The notes under the pieces were generated by a model. The model was given only the letters and a program-made list of their open reading frames with translations. It was not told where the DNA came from and did no database searches. Source: Reyranella sp. (GTDB taxonomy: Bacteria; Pseudomonadota; Alphaproteobacteria; Reyranellales; Reyranellaceae). Taken from it: DNA of 20,280 nt. The position numbers were made by a program, and so were the translations under genes. The stretch spans positions 1-20,280 of the forward strand of contig JAUXST010000112.1 of NCBI GenBank assembly GCA_030679805.1, in the 5' to 3' direction. How positions within the stretch are numbered: position 1 is the first letter of the stretch; each line of letters opens with the position of its first letter. Below, piece after piece: positions 14,867 to 20,280 of this stretch.

Positions 14867-15700
14867 CTACGGCCGGAAATGTTCCTGTCCGGTCCCGCGA
14901 TAGAGAACTTGAACCTGGCGGCCGACGATGGCGGCATGCCGGGCAAGTGCCTCGGGCTCACAGTCGGCCGTCGGCCGGGGTTCGTGCTCGAAATTGCGAT
15001 AGGCATCGATGCCGCGCACCAGGGTGGCGCTGTCCTCCGCGCCGACCGCCTGCTTCACATAGGTCGGAACGTAGCGGATGGCGAAACCGATGCGGCGGTC
15101 GTTCGACTTGTTGGGCTCCGAGCCATGCGCCAGCAACACGTGATGCAGGGACGCCTGGCCGGGCTTGAGGATGGCCGGCACGCCCTTGGCTTCGTCGACA
15201 TTGACGGCGATCTCCTGGCCGCGGCTCAGGAGGTTGTTCTTGTCGAACGTGTCGCGATGCTCAAGCTGGACGAGATGCGAGCCCGGCATGAACTTCATGC
15301 AGCCGTTCAGGAGATTGGCCGGCGTGAAGGCCAGCCATACCGTCATGACATCGGGCGAACTCAGCCCCCAGTAGGTAGCATCCTGGTGCCACGACACGAA
15401 GCCGGGGTCGGCCGCCTCCTTGATGAAGAAGCTGGTGCTCCAGCAGAAGAGATTGGGACCGAGCACGTCCTCGACGGCGTCGAGGATGCGCGGGTTGCGG
15501 ATCAGGTCGTTGAGCCACGTGAGGTAGAGGTGCGGCTTGTGACGCCGGTCGCCCTGGATCGGGCCGCCCATCTCCGATTCATGCGCTTCAAGTCGCCGGC
15601 GCAGCTCGCGCGTCTCCGCTTCCGACAGAATGTCGACCGGGAAGTAGTAACCGTCGCGTTTGTACTTTTCGACGGCATCGTCGGACAGAAGCTTGGGCAT
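14867..15700 (-). CDS. phytanoyl-CoA dioxygenase (PhyH) family oxygenase
   Basis: This 277-residue Fe(II)/2-oxoglutarate-dependent oxygenase of the PhyH family has the metal triad His105 and Asp107 (SWHQDATYWG) and His192 (LAHGSEPNKSNDRR). Arg203, eleven residues after His192, is the expected 2-oxoglutarate-binding arginine. The WLAFTPANLLNGCMKFMPGSH segment is typical of PhyH members acting on small substrates. Members hydroxylate diverse compounds, and the substrate cannot be predicted. I chose the ATG at 15700 because GAGGGTGAG precedes it; an ATG at 15730 would add ten residues. It lies 73 bases after the alcohol dehydrogenase stop and 48 bases before the hydantoinase-like gene, so it is part of the same cluster. 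Confidence 0.9.
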   Translation of the reverse strand: MPKLLSDDAVEKYKRDGYYFPVDILSEAETRELRRRLEAHESEMGGPIQGDRRHKPHLYLTWLNDLIRNPRILDAVEDVLGPNLFCWSTSFFIKEAADPGFVSWHQDATYWGLSSPDVMTVWLAFTPANLLNGCMKFMPGSHLVQLEHRDTFDKNNLLSRGQEIAVNVDEAKGVPAILKPGQASLHHVLLAHGSEPNKSNDRRIGFAIRYVPTYVKQAVGAEDSATLVRGIDAYRNFEHEPRPTADCEPEALARHAAIVGRQVQVLYRGTGQEHFRP

Positions 15701-15773
15701 CGGCTCACCCTCTTCGACAAGCGGCGGCATGTCTATCCGCTTACGTGAATCGTCCGGCCAACGCACCGAACGG

Positions 15774-16901
15774 TCAAGCCAATTCGCCCTGTTCGCCCCA
15801 GGGCAGTACCACTGTGCGAATGCCCTCGCCGCGTCGCATCGCAGCAAAGCCCTCGTTGATGCGCGCGAGCGGCAACCGCGCCGTGATCAGTTCGTCGAGC
15901 TTCAGCTTGCCCTCGAGGTAGCAGCGCGCCAGCCAGGGGAAGTCGCGCTGCGGCCGGGCGCCGCCGTAGCTCGAGCGCGTGATCTTCTTCTCGCCCATCA
16001 GCGCGCCCCAGCGGAACGACACGTCCTGGGCGATGTTGACCTTGCCGAGAAACACCAGGTGGCCGCCGGGCCGCACGATCTCGCTGCCCAGCCGGAAGCC
16101 TTGGGCGTTGCCCGCTGCCTCGAAGACATAGTCGGCGCCACGTCCGCCGGTCGCCTCCTTGACCACCGCCGCAACGTCGTCCGCGGGTGCGCCCGTGGTG
16201 AGGTCGGCGCCGAAGGTCCGCGCCAGGTCCTGTCGTCCCTTGGCGCGGTCGATGGCGATGATCGTGCCAGCGCCGGCCAGCCCCGCGCCCTGGATCGCGT
16301 TCAGCCCGACGGCGCCGCAGCCGATCACCGCGACCGAGGCGCCGGGCTGCACGGGGGCGACACGGGTCGCAACACCAACGCCGGTCATCACGCCGCAGCC
16401 GATCAGGCAGGCGCGGTCGAACGGGATCTCGCGCGGCACGCGGATCGCGCCGGAGTGCGGCACGACGGCGTACTGGGCATGCGAGGAGACGACGGAGAAA
16501 TGGTGGAGCGGCGCCGCGGCGCAGCTCAACCGCGAGCGGCCGTCGAGCAGATGTCCGCGCGGCTGATGGCGGGTGAAGGGTTCGCACAGGATCGGCTGGT
16601 CGCGCTCGCAGTAGAAGCAGTGCCCGCAATGCGGGTTCCACGAGCAGACGACATGGTCGCCGATCTTCAGTCCCTCGACGCCGGCACCGAGCGCTTCCAC
16701 GACACCGGCGCCCTCGTGGCCGAGAATGATCGGCATCGGATAGGGCAGTGAGCCCTCGATCACCTCGAGGTCGGTGTGACAGAGGCCCGACGCCATGATG
16801 CGCACCAGCACGTCACCCGCCTCGAGGTGGTCGATCCGCGCGCGGGCCATCTCGAGGGGCTGTCCTACCTTGTGTAGGATCGCGGCGTCGAACTCGACCA
16901 T
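15774..16901 (-). CDS. zinc-dependent alcohol dehydrogenase
   Basis: This 375-residue cytoplasmic medium-chain dehydrogenase has the catalytic zinc ligands Cys41 (GLCHTD), His62-Glu63 (GHE) and Cys169. The structural zinc ligands are Cys92, Cys95, Cys98 and Cys106. The Rossmann motif GCGAVG (194-199) is followed by Asp218, which favours NAD over NADP. The length and the long segment between the zinc loop and Cys169 resemble class III-type (glutathione-dependent formaldehyde dehydrogenase-like) enzymes and the related NDMA-dependent alcohol dehydrogenases. It would oxidise an alcohol to an aldehyde or the reverse. The gene starts 7 bases after the Bug copy 3 stop codon and has a poor ribosome binding site, which suggests coupled translation. 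Confidence 0.92.
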   Translation of the reverse strand: MVEFDAAILHKVGQPLEMARARIDHLEAGDVLVRIMASGLCHTDLEVIEGSLPYPMPIILGHEGAGVVEALGAGVEGLKIGDHVVCSWNPHCGHCFYCERDQPILCEPFTRHQPRGHLLDGRSRLSCAAAPLHHFSVVSSHAQYAVVPHSGAIRVPREIPFDRACLIGCGVMTGVGVATRVAPVQPGASVAVIGCGAVGLNAIQGAGLAGAGTIIAIDRAKGRQDLARTFGADLTTGAPADDVAAVVKEATGGRGADYVFEAAGNAQGFRLGSEIVRPGGHLVFLGKVNIAQDVSFRWGALMGEKKITRSSYGGARPQRDFPWLARCYLEGKLKLDELITARLPLARINEGFAAMRRGEGIRTVVLPWGEQGELA

Positions 16902-16908
16902 GGCGGGC

Positions 16909-17883
16909 CTAGGAGTCCACCTTGACGCCCGCCGTCTTGATCACCTTCTCCCACTTCTCGACCTCGGACTGGAGGAACTTCACCGTCTCGGCCGGCGTCG
17001 CGCCGACGGGGATCACGGCTTGGTCGGCCAGCCGCTTGCGCAGGGCCTCGTCCTTCATCGCCTTGACGACCTCGCCGCCCAGCCGATCGACGATCTCCTT
17101 GGGCGTGCCGGCCGGCGCCATGAACATCACCCAACTCGAGGATTCGATCAGGGGGCCGCCCGACTCGACGATGGTCGGGATGTCCTCGGCGCCCGGCACG
17201 CGCTCCTTCGACATCATCGCGAGCGCCCGCACCTTGCCGGCCCTGACCTGGCTCATGGTGCCGATCGGCACGTCGAGCAGCATCTGGATGTTGCCGGACA
17301 TCAAGTCGGACAACGCCGGCGCCGTGCCCTTGTAGGGGACGTGCACCATCTTGGTGCCGGTCACCTGCATGATCAGCTCGCTGGTGAGATGGGCCGCGGC
17401 ACCCACGCCGGACGAGCCGAACGAGATCTTGCCGGGGTTGGCTTTGGCGTAGGCGATCAGCTCGGCGACGCTCTTCACCGGCAGGTCGTTGCTCACCAGG
17501 ATCATGATCGGTGCAATGGCGACAAGAGACACCGGCGCGAAGCTCGTCACCGGATCGAACTTCAGCTTGCCGGCATAGAGTGTCTTGTTGGCGGCGTGGG
17601 CCGCGATCACCGTCAGGAAGGTGTAGCCGTCGGGCGGGGCGTTGGCGACGATCTCCGCCCCGATCAGCGAATTGGCGCCGGGCTTGTTGTCGACCACGAA
17701 AGTCTGGCCGACGTTCATCTTCTCCAGCGTGAGCCGCGTCACCGAGTCGGTGAGGCCGCCCGCCGTATAGGGTACCACCCAGCGGATCGACTTGGCGGGC
17801 CATGCCTGCGCGCGCAAGGACGACGGCAGGAGTGCCGCGGCGGCGCTTGCCGCCAGGATGGCGCGACGATTGATCTTGCTCAT
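16909..17883 (-). CDS. tripartite tricarboxylate transporter binding protein (Bug/TctC), copy 3
   Basis: This 324-residue periplasmic binding protein has a twin-arginine-like leader (INRRAILAASAAAALLPSSLRAQA). Bug/TctC motifs are PYTAGGLTDSVTRL, NKPGANSLIGAEIVANAPPDGYTF and HVPYKGTAPALSDLMSGNIQ. The first ligand loop reads TAGGLTD instead of the PPGG of copies 1 and 2, so its ligand probably differs. AAGGAAG lies before the ATG. It sits 18 bases after the SDR gene and 7 bases before the dehydrogenase gene, firmly inside an enzyme operon, which suggests that it captures a substrate or intermediate of that pathway. TctA and TctB are absent. Confidence 0.92.
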   Translation of the reverse strand: MSKINRRAILAASAAAALLPSSLRAQAWPAKSIRWVVPYTAGGLTDSVTRLTLEKMNVGQTFVVDNKPGANSLIGAEIVANAPPDGYTFLTVIAAHAANKTLYAGKLKFDPVTSFAPVSLVAIAPIMILVSNDLPVKSVAELIAYAKANPGKISFGSSGVGAAAHLTSELIMQVTGTKMVHVPYKGTAPALSDLMSGNIQMLLDVPIGTMSQVRAGKVRALAMMSKERVPGAEDIPTIVESGGPLIESSSWVMFMAPAGTPKEIVDRLGGEVVKAMKDEALRKRLADQAVIPVGATPAETVKFLQSEVEKWEKVIKTAGVKVDS

Positions 17884-17901
17884 GACTGTCTTCCTTTCAA
17901 A

Positions 17902-18801
17902 TCAATCGAGGTCGAGGCCGTTCATGCCGGCGTTCTTGCGTGCCTTCTTCGCCAGCTCGGTCAGGATCTTGCCGGCCTGGCGCGGGTCGAGGACCGGCTT
18001 CGATTCCGGCCCCTTGTGCCAGCCTTCGGCCACGGCGAACTGGCCGTTGCCGGCCTGGAAGACGCGGCCGGTGATCTCACGGCTCTCCTCGCTCACCAGC
18101 CAGGTCGCGACCGGCGCGATCCACTTCGGGCTGCGCGTCTCCTTGTCCTCCTCGGTGTAGGTGCGCAGGTCCTCGGTCATGCGCGTGAAGGCGGACGGCG
18201 AGATCGAATTCACGGTGATGCCGTAGCGGCCGAGTTCGCGCGCGGCGATGACGGTGAACGAGGCGATACCGGCCTTGGCGGCGCCGTAGTTGGTCTGGCC
18301 GATGTTGCCGTAGATGCCCGACACCGAGGTGGTGGTGATGATGCGTGCATCGACCGGGCCGCCCTTGGCTTTGGCCTGGTCGCGCCAATAGGCGGCGGCA
18401 TGGCGGGCCGGCGCGAAAGTGCCCTTCAGGTGCACCTTGATGACGGCATCCCACTCCTGCTCGCTCATGTTGACCAGCATGCGGTCGCGCAGGATGCCGG
18501 CGTTCAGCACCAGGGCGTCGAGCTTGCCGAAGGCCGAGACGGCCTGGTCGACCATGCGCTTGGCGCCGTTCCAGTCGGAGACATCGTCGCCGTTGGCCAC
18601 CGCCTCGCCGCCCTTGGCCTTGATCTCGTTCACCACCTGCTGGGCGGCCGAGATGTCCTGGCCGGCGCCGGCGCGGTCGCCGCCCAGGTCGTTGACCACG
18701 ACCTTGGCGCCGTGCTCGGCCAGCATCAGGCAATGCTCGCGGCCGACGCCGCGGGCGCCGCCCGTCACGATCGCCACTCGTCCCTCGCACAATCTTGCCA
18801 T
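17902..18801 (-). CDS. short-chain dehydrogenase/reductase (SDR), MFE-2-like
   Basis: This 299-residue NAD(P)-dependent oxidoreductase of the classical SDR type has the cofactor motif TGGARGVG (13-20), NAG (100-102) and the catalytic Ser159, Tyr172 and Lys176 (NYGAAK). The VVVNDLGGDRAGAG strand and the long C-terminus resemble the 3-hydroxyacyl-CoA dehydrogenase domain of multifunctional beta-oxidation enzyme 2. A hydroxyacyl-CoA or hydroxy acid substrate is therefore plausible but unproven. The end is Lys-rich (ELAKKARKNAGMNG). GGGAGGGAG lies just before the ATG. It is the first gene of the five-gene minus-strand cluster and is divergent from a serine hydrolase gene. Confidence 0.9.
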   Translation of the reverse strand: MARLCEGRVAIVTGGARGVGREHCLMLAEHGAKVVVNDLGGDRAGAGQDISAAQQVVNEIKAKGGEAVANGDDVSDWNGAKRMVDQAVSAFGKLDALVLNAGILRDRMLVNMSEQEWDAVIKVHLKGTFAPARHAAAYWRDQAKAKGGPVDARIITTTSVSGIYGNIGQTNYGAAKAGIASFTVIAARELGRYGITVNSISPSAFTRMTEDLRTYTEEDKETRSPKWIAPVATWLVSEESREITGRVFQAGNGQFAVAEGWHKGPESKPVLDPRQAGKILTELAKKARKNAGMNGLDLD

Positions 18802-18875
18802 TGCTCCCTCCCGTTTCTGGCGTGTCTGCCCATGGTTTCCTGCGCTAGTGTAGCGGCCTACCGAGGAGGATCGCC
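18802..18875. promoter_or_regulatory. divergent promoter region between SDR operon and serine hydrolase
   Basis: This 74-base gap must carry the start signals of both the five-gene operon and the serine hydrolase. It contains strong ribosome binding sites at each end and the small palindrome CGCTAGTGTAGCG (18843-18855; 5-base arms), which could bind a shared regulator. I cannot define -10 or -35 boxes. Confidence 0.45.
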
Positions 18876-20105
18876 ATGGACACGCTGCCGCTCGCTGCCC
18901 CCGAACAGGTCGGCCTTTCCGCAGCGCGGCTCGACCGCGTGCGCAAGTGGATGCACGGCTGGGTCGACAGCGGTCGCTTCGCCGGCATGGTGACCTGCGT
19001 CATGCGCAAGGGCGAACTCGCCTTCGCCGAGGTCGCCGGCAAGGCCGACGTCGCGCGCAACAAGCCGATGCGGCCCGACACCATCTTCCGCATCTACTCC
19101 ATGACCAAGCCGCTCACCTCGACGGCGATCATGATGCTCTACGAGGAAGGCCGCTTTCAGCTCGACGATCCGATCTCGAAGTTCATCCCCGCTTTCAAGA
19201 ACCAGCGCGTCTTCGCCGGCGGCAGCCGCGGCAAGATCGATTCGGTGCCGGCCGAGCGCGAGATCACTTTCCGCGATCTGCTGACCCACACCTCGGGCCT
19301 GACCTACGGCTTCATGGAGAGCAACCCGGTCGACGCGCTCTACCGCGACAAGGAGAACGGCGTCGATTTCCAGACCGCGACCACCAGCCTCAAGGAGCTG
19401 GTCGAGCGGCTGGCGGGCTTCCCGCTGATCGCCCAGCCCGGCAAGGCGTGGAACTACAGCGTCTCGACCGATGTCCTGGGCTACCTCGTCGAGGTCATCT
19501 CCGGCCAGCCGTTCGAGGTCTTCCTCAAGGACAAGGTCATCAAGCCGCTCGGCATGGTCGACACCGACTTCCACGTCCCCGTCGACAAGCACGAGCGCTT
19601 CGCCGCCAACTATTCGGCAGGAGCCGGCGGCAAGCTCGACCTGATCGACGATCCGGCCAAGAGCCGCTACCTGGCGCCGCGCCGGGTCAACTCGGGCGGC
19701 GGCGGCCTGGTCTCGACGGCGGCGGACTATCTCCGCTTCTGCCGTTTCATGCTGAACAAGGGCGAACTCGACGGCGTGCGCCTGCTCGGCCGCAAGACGG
19801 TCGAGCTGATGACCATGAACCACCTCAAGGGCGACATGGCCGACATGGGCATGCCGCGCTTTTCCGAATCGACCTACTTCGGCACCGGCTTCGGTCTCGG
19901 CTTCTCGGTCACCATCGATCCCGCCAAGGCCCAGATCCTGGGCACGCCCGGCGAGTATGCCTGGGGTGGTGCTGCCTCGACCGCCTTCTGGATCGACCCC
20001 AAGGAGGACATGGCCGTGGTGCTGCTGGCGCAGCTCATGCCGTCGTCGACCTATCCGGTCCGCCGCGAGCTGCGCGTGCTCACCTACCAGGCGATCATCG
20101 ACTGA
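18876..20105 (+). CDS. serine hydrolase, class C beta-lactamase-fold (EstB-like esterase)
   Basis: This 409-residue serine hydrolase of the beta-lactamase/penicillin-binding fold has the nucleophile motif SMTK (Ser75, Lys78), a tyrosine motif YSV at 194-196 (NYSVSTDVLGYL, in place of the YxN of true class C enzymes) and the third motif WGG (363-365) in place of KTG. LLTHTSGLTYG (135-145) is typical of the family. No signal peptide is present, so it acts in the cytoplasm. Together these marks point to an esterase of the EstB/carboxylesterase VIII type and not to antibiotic resistance. AGGAGGA (18864-18870) gives a strong start. It ends 12 bases before a TauD-type dioxygenase gene, with which it is probably cotranscribed. 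Confidence 0.9.
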   Translation: MDTLPLAAPEQVGLSAARLDRVRKWMHGWVDSGRFAGMVTCVMRKGELAFAEVAGKADVARNKPMRPDTIFRIYSMTKPLTSTAIMMLYEEGRFQLDDPISKFIPAFKNQRVFAGGSRGKIDSVPAEREITFRDLLTHTSGLTYGFMESNPVDALYRDKENGVDFQTATTSLKELVERLAGFPLIAQPGKAWNYSVSTDVLGYLVEVISGQPFEVFLKDKVIKPLGMVDTDFHVPVDKHERFAANYSAGAGGKLDLIDDPAKSRYLAPRRVNSGGGGLVSTAADYLRFCRFMLNKGELDGVRLLGRKTVELMTMNHLKGDMADMGMPRFSESTYFGTGFGLGFSVTIDPAKAQILGTPGEYAWGGAASTAFWIDPKEDMAVVLLAQLMPSSTYPVRRELRVLTYQAIID

Positions 20106-20117
20106 GGCACGCACGCC

Positions 20118-20280
20118 ATGCGCAACACCGGCCCCATCACCGTCCGCAAGCTGCATCCGCTGTTCGGCGCGGAGATCTCGGGCATAGACATCACCCGGCC
20201 GCTCACCGCCCGCGAGTTCGGCCCGATCCGGGCCGCGTTCGAGGAGCACTCGGTGCTGCTGTTCCGCGACCAGCCGATGG
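20118..20280 (+). CDS. TauD/TfdA-family dioxygenase, N-terminal part (cut by window end)
   Basis: The first 54 codons are visible. ITVRKLHPLFGAEISGIDITRPL, followed by FEEHSVLLFRDQPM, is the characteristic N-terminus of Fe(II)/2-oxoglutarate dioxygenases of the TauD/TfdA group, which oxidise taurine, alkyl sulfates, phenoxyacetates and related compounds. The catalytic HxD and distal His lie beyond the window, so the activity is inferred from the N-terminus only. GAGG (20104-20107) overlaps the stop of the esterase gene, 10 bases before the ATG. It is the second 2-oxoglutarate-dependent oxygenase of this region besides the PhyH-type one. Confidence 0.85.
   Translation, partial: MRNTGPITVRKLHPLFGAEISGIDITRPLTAREFGPIRAAFEEHSVLLFRDQPM

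Noticed and set aside
15719..15742. Inverted repeat AAGCGG/CCGCTT upstream of the PhyH gene
   Set aside because: Six-base arms with a 12-base spacer are expected by chance in a window of this size; nothing else supports a function.
16795..18993. A 732-codon open frame on the plus strand opposite the SDR, Bug and dehydrogenase genes
   Set aside because: It reads as His/Arg/Gly/Asp-rich sequence without domains and lies antisense to three well-supported genes; such frames are common in GC-rich DNA.
18876..20105. Reading the serine hydrolase as an antibiotic-resistance beta-lactamase
   Set aside because: It has no signal peptide, YSV replaces YxN and WGG replaces KTG; these fit an esterase of the EstB type.
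18858..20249. A 463-codon minus-strand open frame opposite the serine hydrolase
   Set aside because: It is a shadow of a clearly recognisable enzyme, with no family features of its own.

Overview
This is a GC-rich stretch (roughly two thirds G+C by eye) of a bacterial chromosome carrying tightly packed genes for uptake and breakdown of small organic molecules. Three orphan Bug/TctC periplasmic binding proteins, twin-arginine-like leaders, hydantoinase-A-like, PhyH and TauD-type enzymes and short intergenic gaps suggest a metabolically versatile soil or water Alphaproteobacterium. Something like Reyranella or its relatives is my guess, but no rRNA or other taxonomic marker is present. I see no phage genes, transposases, tRNAs or CRISPR arrays.

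Layout. 1-2706 (+): the tail of one MFS transporter, a complete second MFS transporter that is clearly its paralogue, and an exported MetX-like alpha/beta hydrolase. 2703-7672 (-), in transcription order: a Bug binding protein, an alpha/beta hydrolase, then a carbohydrate-type (CUT1) ABC importer made of binding protein and two permeases but no ATPase. A 15-bp perfect palindrome fitting the FadR/GntR operator pattern lies just before the ABC binding-protein gene. 7716-8693 (+): a second Bug protein, divergent from the first. 8700-10292 (-): small membrane protein, MBL-fold hydrolase and NIPSNAP protein. 10400-11821 (+): amidase-signature enzyme. 11910-12963: two small exported proteins of unknown function facing each other, one broken by a one-base slip in a G6 run.

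13115-18801 (-) looks like one five-gene operon: SDR dehydrogenase, third Bug protein, zinc alcohol dehydrogenase, phytanoyl-CoA-dioxygenase-like oxygenase and a short stand-alone hydantoinase-A-like protein. 18876-20280 (+), divergent from it, holds a beta-lactamase-fold esterase and the start of a TauD-type dioxygenase that runs off the window.

The likely common theme is scavenging: binding proteins capture carboxylates or sugars, and hydrolases, an amidase, oxygenases and dehydrogenases process them. The substrates cannot be read from sequence. The most useful points for follow-up are the five-gene SDR-Bug-ADH-PhyH-HyuA cluster, the palindromic operator at 5853-5867 and the frameshift at 12672-12677. 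I see no clear evidence of a wholly new system.
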